DNA from: Nocardioides daedukensis
Lineage (GTDB): Bacteria > Actinomycetota > Actinomycetes > Propionibacteriales > Nocardioidaceae
Assembly (NCBI RefSeq): GCF_013408415.1
Contig: NZ_JACCAA010000001.1
Location: 1,364,001-1,428,000, forward strand
DNA: 64,000 bases
Direction: 5' to 3'
Shown in pieces: positions 45,195-53,344 of this stretch. Position 1 is the stretch's first letter. Each line of letters opens with the position of its first letter. The notes beneath the pieces are model-generated. The model was not told where the DNA came from, did not search any database, and worked only from the letters and a program-made list of their open reading frames with translations. The position numbers were made by a program, and so were the translations under genes.

Positions 45195-46127
45195 ATGAAG
45201 CAACTGCGCGACATCCTCGTCCGTCTTGCGAACGTCCTCTTCACCCTGGTGCTGGTCGGGTGTCTGTTGAGCTTCGGGCTGCTGGCCGTCGGACCTCACG
45301 TCTTCGGCTATCGCACGGCCACCATGCTCACCGGCAGCATGGAACCCGGGATCACCCCCGGCGACGTCGTCGTCTCGGTCCCGCGACCTGCGCAGGACGT
45401 CAAGGTCGGCGACGTGATCAGCTATCACATCCCGGTCGAGGACCACCGCGTCGAGACGCACCGGGTCATCGAAGTCATCAACAACGAGGACGGCACCATC
45501 GCCGTCCGCACCCAGGGCGACGCAAACGCCGAGCCGGACCCGTGGACCGCCACGCTGGAGGGTGACACGGTCTGGGAGATGCAGGCAGTCGTCCCGTGGA
45601 TCGGCAACGGCATCCGGGCACTGCGCACACCATTCGTCCAGGACAACGTCTTCTGGGCCGCCATCGGCCTGGCCCTCATGCTCGGACTCAGCATGATCTG
45701 GAGCCGCAACGAGGACGAGGAAGAACTCATGCCCACCCCCGCACCCGCTCGTCTGCCCGTCTCGGTACCGGCAGCCACGGAGGCCTCCCATGCGTCGTAC
45801 GTCGCAGCGCTCACCACCCTCGCAGAGGATCTCGACCCGGACTACGCCGTGTTCTATGCCGGTCAGTGGCGCGAGATGCTCCCGTCCCGTCTCGAGCGGG
45901 TCAGCGCGGCCGTCGACACGCGGGACTTCGATGCCGCAATGGACTCGGTGCTGAGTTTGAAGGTCTCCTCGGCCAGCGTCGGCGCGAGCGACCTCTCCGA
46001 CGCCGCTGCCTTCATCGAAGCTGCCGTGCGTGAACGCAGCTGGGAGACGGCCGACAGTCTCGTCGCCATGCTTCCCCAGGTCGCCGAGCGCTCGCAGCAG
46101 GAACTCGTCAGCTGCCTCGCGGCCTGA
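45195..46127 (+). CDS. sipW: SipW-type signal peptidase I with a C-terminal degenerate Hpt domain
   Basis: 310 residues. The catalytic Ser is S48 in GSMEPG, the general base is His (H89 in ETHRVIEV, in place of the Lys of ordinary bacterial type I enzymes), and box E is GDANAEPD at 108-115. Membrane helices are at about 10-33 and 152-169. The C-terminal about 110 residues (200-310) resemble a histidine phosphotransfer domain: SLKVSSASVGA at 254-264 aligns with the usual HxLKGxSxxLGA, but the phospho-accepting His is Leu253 and the following Gly is Val257. It would process the two SipW-type substrates beside it. GGAGAA precedes the ATG. Confidence 0.83.
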   Translation: MKQLRDILVRLANVLFTLVLVGCLLSFGLLAVGPHVFGYRTATMLTGSMEPGITPGDVVVSVPRPAQDVKVGDVISYHIPVEDHRVETHRVIEVINNEDGTIAVRTQGDANAEPDPWTATLEGDTVWEMQAVVPWIGNGIRALRTPFVQDNVFWAAIGLALMLGLSMIWSRNEDEEELMPTPAPARLPVSVPAATEASHASYVAALTTLAEDLDPDYAVFYAGQWREMLPSRLERVSAAVDTRDFDAAMDSVLSLKVSSASVGASDLSDAAAFIEAAVRERSWETADSLVAMLPQVAERSQQELVSCLAA

Positions 46128-46131
46128 GGCC

Positions 46132-46857
46132 TCAGCCGATCGGCTCCATCCGATAGCCGACGCCGCGGACGGTGCGGATCAGCACCTGACCCCCATGGTC
46201 CCCCAACTTCTTGCGGAGGTTGCCGACATGGACCTCGACCAGATGCGTGTCGGTGCTCCACTCGTTGCCCCAGACGGTCCGGAGCAGCGACTCACGGCTC
46301 CAGACCCGATTGGGTCGACGGATCAGCTCGACCAGCAGGTCGAACTCGATGCGGGTCAGATCTCGCTCCGCGTCGTTGACCCAGACCTGTCGGGCATCGA
46401 CGTCGACCGCGACCGGGCCGTGTCGCAGCACTTCGTTGCTGTCCACCTCAGCAGCAACTGCCACCGGAGCGGTCGGCTGGTGGCGTGGTCGCCGGAACAG
46501 TGCCGTCACCCGGGCCTTGAGCTCGCGCGGACTGAACGGCTTGACCAGATAGTCATCTGCTCCGGTCTCCAAACCGATCAGCTTGTCGATCTCGTCCTGA
46601 CGCGCCGAGACCATCACGATGTACGCGTCGGTGAACTCGCGCAGCCGGCGACAGACCTCGATCCCGTCGAAGCCGGGCAGGCCCAGGTCCAGGGTGACCA
46701 GGTCCGGACCAACCTCCCGGACCTTCTCCACCCCCGACGGGCCGTCCGCCGCGGTGCTCACCGCGAACCCCTGGCTGGCCAGGGTGTGCTCGATCAGGCC
46801 TCGAATGTCTGCATCGTCCTCGATGACCACTGCGCTGCGCTCCATGGTGCTGATCAT
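46132..46857 (-). CDS. OmpR-type response regulator without a neighbouring kinase
   Basis: A 241-residue regulator. The receiver domain has the acidic pair D14-D15, phospho-acceptor D57 (TLDLGLPG), S84 and K106 (VKPF). The winged-helix DNA-binding domain covers about 145-238, ending in TVRGVGYRM. All phosphorylation residues are intact. The ATG at 46857 is favoured by AAGGA 7 bases upstream. It is convergent with the SipW-Hpt gene (4 bp apart) and divergent from the second substrate gene. No histidine kinase is in the window. Confidence 0.9.
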   Translation of the reverse strand: MISTMERSAVVIEDDADIRGLIEHTLASQGFAVSTAADGPSGVEKVREVGPDLVTLDLGLPGFDGIEVCRRLREFTDAYIVMVSARQDEIDKLIGLETGADDYLVKPFSPRELKARVTALFRRPRHQPTAPVAVAAEVDSNEVLRHGPVAVDVDARQVWVNDAERDLTRIEFDLLVELIRRPNRVWSRESLLRTVWGNEWSTDTHLVEVHVGNLRKKLGDHGGQVLIRTVRGVGYRMEPIG

Positions 46858-46865
46858 GCCAGCGT

Positions 46866-46905
46866 CCTTGAGGAAACCTTGAGACGCGGCACCGCCACAC
46901 TTGAA
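46866..46905. promoter_or_regulatory. 11-bp-period direct repeat between the regulator and substrate genes
   Basis: CCTTGAGGAAACCTTGAG gives two identical 7-mers 11 bp apart (46866 and 46877), and an in-phase relative ACTTGAA follows at 46899. Direct repeats one helical turn apart are the classic binding pattern of OmpR/PhoB regulators. The site overlaps the ribosome site of the regulator gene, fitting autoregulation, and lies 25-60 bp upstream of the secreted-protein gene. Confidence 0.5.
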
Positions 46906-46927
46906 CCTGAACCGGGAGACTGGATCC

Positions 46928-47395
46928 ATGACCCGCTCTGATCTGCTCCGACGCACGCTCGCCGTGCTCGGAGCCGTGCTGTGCCTGCTGGCCGTCGCCG
47001 GCGTGGCGCAGGCACGGTTCAGTGCGCCGACGTCCGCCGGGATCCAGGTGGGAACCGCCAAGATGGTCGCTCCGACCGATGTCACAGGCACCTACACCTG
47101 TCGAACCGGTTTCTTCACCGAAGGGGTCAGGTTCGCCATCCAGTCGTTCACCGACGGCGGCCCCACGGGTGCGTCCTACCGGTTCCAGGTCACCAAGAAC
47201 ACCAGCAACACCAGCCAGGGGTTCAGCACGTCCGCGACCCGATCCGGAAGCGTGGAGTCGTCAATGTCGGGGATCGACATCGGCGCAACGAACTGGACGC
47301 TGACCGTCAGGAGCGAACTGTCCAACTGGACCAGCGAGGTGTGGACAAAGACCATCACCTGCGCGGCCCTGAGCACCGCCACCGGAAACCTCTGA
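46928..47395 (+). CDS. Small secreted protein with SipW-type signal region
   Basis: A 155-residue protein with a hydrophobic segment (about 9-27) followed by AQARFSAPTSAGIQVGTAKM. This is the same layout as SipW-cleaved TasA-like proteins, in which a short Phe-Ser/Thr stretch follows the cleavage site. The mature part is beta-rich with two Cys residues (TYTC, KTITC) that may pair. It is probably a second substrate of the adjacent signal peptidase. The ATG at 46928 is preferred to an upstream in-frame GTG at 46901 because the signal region then starts normally. Confidence 0.7.
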   Translation: MTRSDLLRRTLAVLGAVLCLLAVAGVAQARFSAPTSAGIQVGTAKMVAPTDVTGTYTCRTGFFTEGVRFAIQSFTDGGPTGASYRFQVTKNTSNTSQGFSTSATRSGSVESSMSGIDIGATNWTLTVRSELSNWTSEVWTKTITCAALSTATGNL

Positions 47396-47403
47396 CCACG
47401 CGG

Positions 47404-48798
47404 TCAGCCCAGCTGGCTGAGCAGGTCCTGCCGCGTGATCACGCCGACCGGCTTGCCGTCCTCCTGCACCAGCAGGGCGTCAGCATCGTGCAGCAGCTGC
47501 ACCGCTGCCGAGGCCGGCTCCGTCGAACCGATCGTCGGCAACGAGGGCGACATGTGCTGCTCGACGGAGTCACTCAACTTCGCGTCCCCGGCGAACAGTG
47601 CCTCGAGCAGGGTGCGCTCGGAGACCGATCCGGCGACCTCCGCGGCGACGATCGGGGGCTCCGCACGGACCACCGGCATCTGCGAGACGCCGTACTCCTG
47701 GAGGATGTGCACCGCGTCGGCGATCGTCTCGGCGGGGTGCGTGTGGACCAGGTCGGGCAGTCGACCGTCCTTGCCGCGCAGCACCTCGCCCACCGTGCGA
47801 CCCGACGCGTCGTCGGTGCCGGTGGAGAAGCCATAGGTGGAGAGCCACTCGTCGTTGAACACCTTCGTCAGATAGCCGCGACCGGAGTCCGGCAGCAACA
47901 CCACGATCACCGCGTCGGTGCGGCCTTCCGCGGCGAGCTCGGCGGCCAACTGCTTCGCGGCGTACGCCGCCATCCCCGACGATCCACCGACCAGCAGGGC
48001 CTCTTCGCGTGCCAGGCGCCGGGTGAAGGCGAAGGAGTCCGCATCGGAGACCTCGATGATCCGGTCGGCGACGGTGCGGTCATAGGTCTCGGGCCAGAAG
48101 TCCTCACCGACCCCCTCGACCAGGTAGGGACGACCGCTGCCGCCGGAATAGACCGAGCCTGCCGGGTCCGCGCCGATGACCTGGACCTCGGGGTTCTTCT
48201 CCTTGAGGTAGCGCCCGATCCCGCTGATCGTGCCGCCCGTGCCCACACCCGCGACGAAGTGGGTGATCTTCCCGTCGGTCTGCTCCCAGACCTCCGGCCC
48301 GGTTGTCTCGTAGTGCGAGCGCGGGTTGTTCGGGTTGGAGTACTGGTCCGGCTTCCAGGCGCCCGGCTGCGAGGCGAGCCGGTCCGAGACGTTGTAGTAG
48401 GAGTCGGGGTGCTCCGGCGCGACCGCGGTCGGGCACACCACGACCTCGGCGCCATAGGCCTTGAGCACGTTGCGCTTGTCCTCGCTGACCTTGTCGGGGC
48501 ACACGAAGATGCACTTGTAGCCCTTGGCCTGGGCGACCATCGCCAGGCCGACGCCGGTGTTGCCGGACGTGGGCTCCACGATCGTGCCGCCCGGCTGCAG
48601 CGCACCGGAGGCCTCGGCGGCCTCGATCATCCGGGTCGCGATCCGGTCCTTAACCGAGCCGCCCGGGTTGAGATATTCCACCTTCGCCAGGAGCAGGGGT
48701 CCGTCCTCTGCCTCGTTCCCGGTGAGGTCGAGGGAGCGCTGGAGCCTCAGCAGCGGAGTGTTGCCGATGAGTTCGAGGAGAGAGTTCACGTAGTCCAC
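47404..48798 (-). CDS. cbs: Cystathionine beta-synthase
   Basis: A 464-residue PLP enzyme with K50 in NPGGSVKDR and the phosphate loop TSGNTG at 77-82. Two tandem CBS domains from about residue 335 to the end would give regulation by S-adenosylmethionine or nucleotides. It condenses homocysteine with serine to cystathionine, the first step of reverse transsulfuration; with the MetB/CGL enzyme at 32847 the path to cysteine is complete. GTG start. It is convergent with the small secreted-protein gene. Confidence 0.92.
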   Translation of the reverse strand: MDYVNSLLELIGNTPLLRLQRSLDLTGNEAEDGPLLLAKVEYLNPGGSVKDRIATRMIEAAEASGALQPGGTIVEPTSGNTGVGLAMVAQAKGYKCIFVCPDKVSEDKRNVLKAYGAEVVVCPTAVAPEHPDSYYNVSDRLASQPGAWKPDQYSNPNNPRSHYETTGPEVWEQTDGKITHFVAGVGTGGTISGIGRYLKEKNPEVQVIGADPAGSVYSGGSGRPYLVEGVGEDFWPETYDRTVADRIIEVSDADSFAFTRRLAREEALLVGGSSGMAAYAAKQLAAELAAEGRTDAVIVVLLPDSGRGYLTKVFNDEWLSTYGFSTGTDDASGRTVGEVLRGKDGRLPDLVHTHPAETIADAVHILQEYGVSQMPVVRAEPPIVAAEVAGSVSERTLLEALFAGDAKLSDSVEQHMSPSLPTIGSTEPASAAVQLLHDADALLVQEDGKPVGVITRQDLLSQLG

Positions 48799-48840
48799 GC
48801 CCTCAGGCTAGCCGCCCCTGTGCGCTTTGGCCCGCCCGCC

Positions 48841-48888
48841 CGGCGGACATCCCGGCGGACATCCTGGCGGACATGCTGGCGCGCATCC
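48841..48888. repeat. 12-bp tandem repeat between cbs and the GDSL hydrolase
   Basis: Four units of the type CGGCGGACATCC follow each other (48841, 48853, 48865, 48877), the first two identical and the last two with one to three changes. The tract is in the 125-bp divergent promoter region, so copy number could alter promoter spacing. It could also be coding slippage debris; no real frame is supported. Confidence 0.65.
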
Positions 48889-48923
48889 GGTGCGCACCCG
48901 CGCTGACCCGTAGCATTGCCGCC

Positions 48924-49964
48924 GTGGGGAAGGCCGAAGCAGCACGCAAGGTTGCCGCTGCCGCGATGTATGGCGGCGGCGGCCTCTCAGTCGTGGGCGC
49001 AAGCCTGTTCGGCGTGCTCAAGGCCGAGGCCAAACTGGCCCGCAAGGCGATCGGGCCGGCCGAGGGCGATCCGCCCAACGCCACCGGTTGGTACGGCCGC
49101 GGTCGTGGCGGGCCGGCCCTGAAGGTGGCCCTGCTCGGCGACTCGAGTGCCGCCGGTTATGGGGTGCACCACGTCGTGGACACCCCCGGTGCCGCCCTCG
49201 CCTCCGGGCTGTCCGAACGCTCCGATCGCCGCGTCTACCTGCGCTCGTTCGCCGTCGTCGGCGCTCAGACCAAGGACCTGGCCGCGCAGGTCGAGGCCGC
49301 ACTGCCCGGCGAGCCGGACATCGCGGTGATCCTGATCGGCGCCAATGACGTCACCCACACCGTTCCTCCCTCGCAGTCCGTGGGTCGCCTGGCCGATGCC
49401 GTACGTCGTCTGCGCGGTGCCGGCGTCGAGGTACTGGTCGGCACCTGCCCGGACCTCGGCACCATCCAGCCGATCAACCCGCCGCTCAAGCAGGTCGCGC
49501 GAGCCTGGTCCCGACGACTCGCCGCTGCCCAGGCGATCGCCGTCGTCGAGGCCGGTGGCCGGACGGTGTCGCTCGGCTCGATCCTGGGACCCGAGTTCGC
49601 CGCCGCGCCGGCCCTGCTGTTCGGCCCCGACCAGTTCCACCCCTCGGCCGACGGTTATGCCTCGCTTGCCGCAGTGATGCTTCCTTCGGCGATGGCTGCC
49701 CTCGGGCTGATCCCCGAGGAGGACGCCAGCCCCGAGGCCCTGCGCGGGGAGGGCGTCCTGCCGATCGCCCGGGCGGCTGTCGAGGCCGCCCGTACGCCAG
49801 GTACCGAGCTCGACGGCACCGAGGTCGGTGGCCAGCGCCGAGGAGTGCGTGGGCTCTGGGTCGAGCTGCGGCACCGTCGCCGGCACCCCCGCACCGAGAC
49901 CCATGCCCCCGAGGAGTCGGAGCCCGCGGAGGTCGTCGACCCGACTGCGGCCGACGGCAGTTGA
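48924..49964 (+). CDS. SGNH/GDSL-type hydrolase
   Basis: A 346-residue protein. Block I is GDSSAAGYGV with the nucleophile Ser in LLGDSSAAG, block III is IGANDVTH, and block V is DQFHPSADGYA with the catalytic Asp and His. An N-terminal hydrophobic stretch (about 8-35) could be a membrane anchor or uncleaved signal. The C-terminal 70 residues are low-complexity and charged. It is likely an esterase or lipase acting on an envelope lipid or acetylated polymer. GTG at 48924 is the best start. Confidence 0.85.
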   Translation: MGKAEAARKVAAAAMYGGGGLSVVGASLFGVLKAEAKLARKAIGPAEGDPPNATGWYGRGRGGPALKVALLGDSSAAGYGVHHVVDTPGAALASGLSERSDRRVYLRSFAVVGAQTKDLAAQVEAALPGEPDIAVILIGANDVTHTVPPSQSVGRLADAVRRLRGAGVEVLVGTCPDLGTIQPINPPLKQVARAWSRRLAAAQAIAVVEAGGRTVSLGSILGPEFAAAPALLFGPDQFHPSADGYASLAAVMLPSAMAALGLIPEEDASPEALRGEGVLPIARAAVEAARTPGTELDGTEVGGQRRGVRGLWVELRHRRRHPRTETHAPEESEPAEVVDPTAADGS

Positions 49965-49989
49965 TCGGCTCGTGCACGGGACGAATGCA

Positions 49990-50025
49990 ATCGGCGCCCG
50001 CCACCCGGAGGTGACGGACGCCGAT
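49990..50025. terminator. Bidirectional terminator between the GDSL and Bax-inhibitor genes
   Basis: ATCGGCG and CGCCGAT close a hairpin whose inner stem CCGCCACC/GGTGACGG has one mismatch around a CGGA loop. It sits between two convergent genes, 25 bp past one stop and 16 bp past the other, and would serve both. Confidence 0.65.
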
Positions 50026-50041
50026 CGGAGATGGCCAGGGA

Positions 50042-50848
50042 TCAGTCCTGGCTGAAGAACGCCAGGATCCGCAGCAGGTTGGTGTAGATCCAGACCAGCG
50101 AGACAGTCATCGCGAAGGCCGCGCGCCACGACTCACGCTCCTCAAGCCCGGCAGCGATGCCGCGCTCGACGAAGTCGAAGTCCATGATCAGCATGAAGAC
50201 ACCGAGGATCAGGCCGGCGAAGGCCGTGACCATGCCGAGGCCGCTGACACCGAAGAGACCGATCTGGGCACCGAACAGGCTCAGCACCATCTCGAGGACG
50301 GCCAGGCCGATCATGCCGAAGACCGCGGCGGTGACGAACATCCGGAACTTGCCGCTGACCTTGATATTGAAGAACTTGTAGGCAGCGAGCGTGCCGGCGA
50401 AGGCGGCGAAGGTGCCGATCACGGCGCCCATCACCACGTTGCCCTCGTAGAAGACGTTGAAGTACTTGCTCAGCGCACCCAGGGCGACACCCTCGAGAGC
50501 CGCGAACGCCAGCACCAGCGGCGGGCTGATCACGCGCTTGAAGGAGTTCACCATCGACAGCGCGAAGGCGCCCAGGCTTCCGATCGTCATCGCCGCGATC
50601 AGCGGCGACAGGTCGGCCTGCGCGGTGACCTCGGGGGTCAGGATCCAGGTGGCCATCGCGACGACGATCACCACCCCGAGCGAGATGCCGGTCTTCTGCA
50701 CGACGGAGTCGATGGTCATCCGGTCGGTGTGCTGCTGATAACCGGGAGCGCCGGTCCCCCACTGCGAGGGGTCGGTCATGGTCTGGCCGTAGCCGGCCTG
50801 ACCGTTGAACTCGGCAGATCGGTTGAACACCGGGTTGTTGCTCTTCAT
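50042..50848 (-). CDS. Bax inhibitor-1/YccA family membrane protein
   Basis: A 268-residue protein with a hydrophilic N-terminus of about 50 residues rich in Gln, Gly and Asn, then seven membrane segments. The family ending is seen as LVWIYTNLLRILAFFSQD. BI-1 relatives are calcium-leak or quality-control membrane proteins; the bacterial role is unclear. ATG start with GGAGA upstream; transcribed toward the GDSL gene. Confidence 0.87.
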   Translation of the reverse strand: MKSNNPVFNRSAEFNGQAGYGQTMTDPSQWGTGAPGYQQHTDRMTIDSVVQKTGISLGVVIVVAMATWILTPEVTAQADLSPLIAAMTIGSLGAFALSMVNSFKRVISPPLVLAFAALEGVALGALSKYFNVFYEGNVVMGAVIGTFAAFAGTLAAYKFFNIKVSGKFRMFVTAAVFGMIGLAVLEMVLSLFGAQIGLFGVSGLGMVTAFAGLILGVFMLIMDFDFVERGIAAGLEERESWRAAFAMTVSLVWIYTNLLRILAFFSQD

Positions 50849-50965
50849 GGTCTCTCCTTGGAGGCCTGGTGGGGTGGCCGTCTCGGGGTTGGTCCACCGC
50901 TTGCTGGTGCAAGTGTAGGCGGGCTACATGAAATGAACGTACGGGATGGGCTCCGTGTTCCCACG

Positions 50966-51042
50966 TGGTGCCCCCGGTGGGGTTCGAACCCACACTGAAA
51001 GGTTTTTAAGACCTCTTCCTCTGCCAGTTGGGACACGGGGGC
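50966..51042 (-). tRNA. tRNA with UAA anticodon (tRNA-Leu by codon), compact form
   Basis: On the minus strand the acceptor stem GCCCCCG pairs with CGGGGGC, followed by discriminator A (50969) and an encoded CCA (50966-50968). The T arm is GTGGG-TTCGAAC-CCCAC. The anticodon arm GAGGT-CTTAAAA-ACCTT gives anticodon TAA. The D arm has one imperfect pair. The variable loop is only about five bases, whereas bacterial tRNA-Leu normally has a long variable arm. Codon UUA would be read. The isotype therefore rests on the anticodon and A73 only. Confidence 0.78.
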
Positions 51043-51057
51043 GCGAGAGCGCACACC

Positions 51058-51636
51058 CTACAAGTAGGTCTTCCGGGCGTGGATCGCGTGGGCGCCGGCC
51101 ACCCGGTCGAGGAAGAGCAGGCCCTCGCAGTGGTCGATCTCGTGCTGCAGCGCCCGCGCCTCGAAGGCGTTGGCCCGCAGGTAGACCTCCTCACCGGTGC
51201 CGGGCAGCTGGGCGCGCACGACCAGGCGCGTCGCGCGCTTCACGTCACCGGTGAAGTCGGGCACGCTCATGCAGCCCTCGCGGGCCTTCTCGTTGCGCGA
51301 GGAGTCGACGACCTCGGCGTTGCACAGCACATAGGTGCCGTGGTGGTCCCTGGTCTTGGGGTGTTCGGAGACATCGACGGAGAAGACCTTCACCGACTCC
51401 CCCACCTGCGGCGCGGCCAGGCCGACGCAACCGGGCGAGACCCGCATCGTGGCGACCAGGTCGGCGGCGAGCTGGACGATCTCGGGTGAGGTGGGGTCGA
51501 CCTTCTCGCCGACGGTGGACAGCACCGATGCCGGCGCGGTGACGACCTCCAGCTCCCGGCCCTGGGCGTCGAGCTCATCGACCGACCAGGTCGCGACGCG
51601 CTCGTTCACGCCGTCCGGGATCTCAGCATCGCTCAC
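51058..51636 (-). CDS. def: Peptide deformylase
   Basis: A 192-residue deformylase with all three motifs: GCVGLAAPQ at 69-77, EGCMS at 120-124 (metal ligand C122) and HEIDH at 165-169 (metal ligands H165 and H169, catalytic E166). It removes the formyl group from nascent proteins. Motif 2 has Met where Leu is usual (EGCLS), a mild change. GTG at 51636 overlaps the ACT-protein stop. It lies 15 bp from the tRNA. Confidence 0.93.
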   Translation of the reverse strand: MSDAEIPDGVNERVATWSVDELDAQGRELEVVTAPASVLSTVGEKVDPTSPEIVQLAADLVATMRVSPGCVGLAAPQVGESVKVFSVDVSEHPKTRDHHGTYVLCNAEVVDSSRNEKAREGCMSVPDFTGDVKRATRLVVRAQLPGTGEEVYLRANAFEARALQHEIDHCEGLLFLDRVAGAHAIHARKTYL

Positions 51637-52151
51637 AGCTCGTCGGCCTCGACCTCGTGCATGCTGACCCCGACGCCCAGCTCGCGCGCGGTCGCCTGGA
51701 GCGCGCCACGTAGGGCCTCGACGTCGCAACCGAGGGGCAGGTCGACCTCGGCGGTCAGGACATAGAGGTCTCCGGCCAGTCGCGTGGTCAGGTCGGTGAC
51801 GTTGCCGTCGGCCTGCGCGACCTGGGCCACCACGGAGGAGACGATGCCGGACCGGTCGCCGCCGTGGACGCTGAGCACCCAGGAGGTGCCGCGGCTGGCG
51901 CTCGGCTCCTCGGCGGGCACCTCGTGCACCGCCACGGTGAGGTCGCCGGCGCTCGTCATCGGCGCGAGGGCCGACTCGATCGCGTCCGCGGACGCATCGC
52001 CCGCACTGATCAGGGTCATCGCGAAGTGTCCGCGCAGCAGGGTCATCGTGGAGTCCTCGATGTTGAGGCCCAGTGAAGCCAGGATGCTGGTTGTCTCTGC
52101 GATGATCCCGGGGCGGTCGTGGCCGAGGACGGTGATGGCGTGGAAGGTCAC
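51633..52151 (-). CDS. Protein with two ACT domains (GcvR-like)
   Basis: A 172-residue protein made of two ACT domains (about 1-80 and 90-165), each starting with the GHDRPGI/GGDRSGI ligand loop. This architecture is shared with the glycine-cleavage regulator GcvR and with amino-acid-sensing ACT proteins. No DNA-binding domain is present, so it would act through a partner or as a sensor. GTG start overlapping the UdgB stop (GTGA). Confidence 0.82.
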   Translation of the reverse strand: MTFHAITVLGHDRPGIIAETTSILASLGLNIEDSTMTLLRGHFAMTLISAGDASADAIESALAPMTSAGDLTVAVHEVPAEEPSASRGTSWVLSVHGGDRSGIVSSVVAQVAQADGNVTDLTTRLAGDLYVLTAEVDLPLGCDVEALRGALQATARELGVGVSMHEVEADEL

Positions 52152-52987
52152 GCGGGCAATGATGCCAGTGTCCGTGCGCGAGCCAGCAGCTCGTCTGTCA
52201 TCGACTCGGTGAGCCGGCCCGTGAAGGTGTTGTGCTGACTGGGGTGGTAGCAGCCGAGCAGGGTGACCCGATCGCTTCCGCCGGGTCGGGTCAGCACCAC
52301 CTCGGCGCCGTGCCCGAACTTCGGCTTCGGCCGAGGGATCTCCCAGCCGGCCGCGCGAAGGCTGCGCAGGGTCGCGTCCCAGCCGTAGCCCCCGAGGGCG
52401 ACGACCACTCTTATGCCGTGCGCGACCAGCTCGATCTCGCGCTGGATCCACGGCGCGCAGGTGTCCCGCTCGATGACGGTGGGCTTGTTGTCCGGTGGGG
52501 CGCACCGGACGCTGGCGACCATCCGGGCATCGATCAGCGCCAGACCGTCGCCGGCATGCCTGGAGGTGGGCTGGTTGGCGAGCCCGACCCGGTGCAGGGC
52601 AGCGAACAGCCAGTCGCCTGACTGGTCGCCGGTGAAGATCCGGCCGGTCCGGTTGCCGCCATGTGCGGCGGGGGCGAGGCCGACGATCAACACCGACGGG
52701 GTCGACGTACCCCACCCGGAGATGGGTCGACCCCAGTAGGGCTGGTCGGCGAAGCTCGCACGCTTGTCGGCGGCCACGTCCTCGCGCCAGGTGACCAGGC
52801 GCGGGCAGGCACTGCAGACCGAGACCCGCGCGTCGAGCTCGGCCAGGTCTGCGTCATCGGCAAGACGGCGTACGTCGTCCGCGGTGCGCGCCACCGGGGT
52901 CTGCGGCGTGGCCGGGTCGTCCGGCCAGCCGGTCCCGGGAGGGACCGGCGAGCCGAACGACTGGCCGGTGATCGGGTGCGGCAGCAA
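52148..52987 (-). CDS. udgB: Uracil-DNA glycosylase, family 5 (UdgB)
   Basis: A 279-residue glycosylase. Motif A at residues 103-124 begins [14 protein letters not shown] with the family-5 Ala-His pair and no active-site Asn/Asp. The motif at 248-260 reads [13 protein letters not shown]. Cys58, Cys61, Cys162 and Cys177 fit a [4Fe-4S] cluster. UdgB removes uracil and also hypoxanthine and other deaminated bases from double-stranded DNA. The start is TTG at 52987, directly after the stop of the small upstream gene. Confidence 0.9.
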   Translation of the reverse strand: MLPHPITGQSFGSPVPPGTGWPDDPATPQTPVARTADDVRRLADDADLAELDARVSVCSACPRLVTWREDVAADKRASFADQPYWGRPISGWGTSTPSVLIVGLAPAAHGGNRTGRIFTGDQSGDWLFAALHRVGLANQPTSRHAGDGLALIDARMVASVRCAPPDNKPTVIERDTCAPWIQREIELVAHGIRVVVALGGYGWDATLRSLRAAGWEIPRPKPKFGHGAEVVLTRPGGSDRVTLLGCYHPSQHNTFTGRLTESMTDELLARARTLASLPA

Positions 52988-53287
52988 TCAGGAACCGGTC
53001 CCGTTGAGGCCGGCCTCCGGAGCAACATGCTTGCCGGTCTCGCCGCCCCCGTGGCCGGGCAGCTTGTCCGTGGCCGCGTGGGCCGCGGTCGTTGCCTTCT
53101 CCTTGACGGCTTCGGCGACGACGGGCGCCTTCTCGGCGGCCTTGGCCACGCCACTCTGGACGGGGCCGCTGTTCTTCACCTTCTGTGCCGCCGCTGCGAT
53201 CTGCTCATAGCGAGCCCGACCGGCCTGGGCGCCGAGCACATAGCCGAGCGCGATCCAGGGCAGGACCTTGAGGAGCTTGAAAATCAT
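52988..53287 (-). CDS. Small YtxH-like membrane-associated protein
   Basis: A 99-residue protein with one short hydrophobic segment (about 4-22) containing LGYVLGAQAGR, the glycine-rich pattern of YtxH-like proteins, then an Ala/Lys/Glu-rich amphipathic region (about 25-75) and a His/Gly tail. The function is unknown; members are stress-linked in other bacteria. It runs directly into udgB. Confidence 0.7.
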   Translation of the reverse strand: MIFKLLKVLPWIALGYVLGAQAGRARYEQIAAAAQKVKNSGPVQSGVAKAAEKAPVVAEAVKEKATTAAHAATDKLPGHGGGETGKHVAPEAGLNGTGS

Positions 53288-53344
53288 GGTGACCCTCCGA
53301 GATGTGTCGTTTGCGTTGAACGGATCGACCGTATCCCAAACGAC

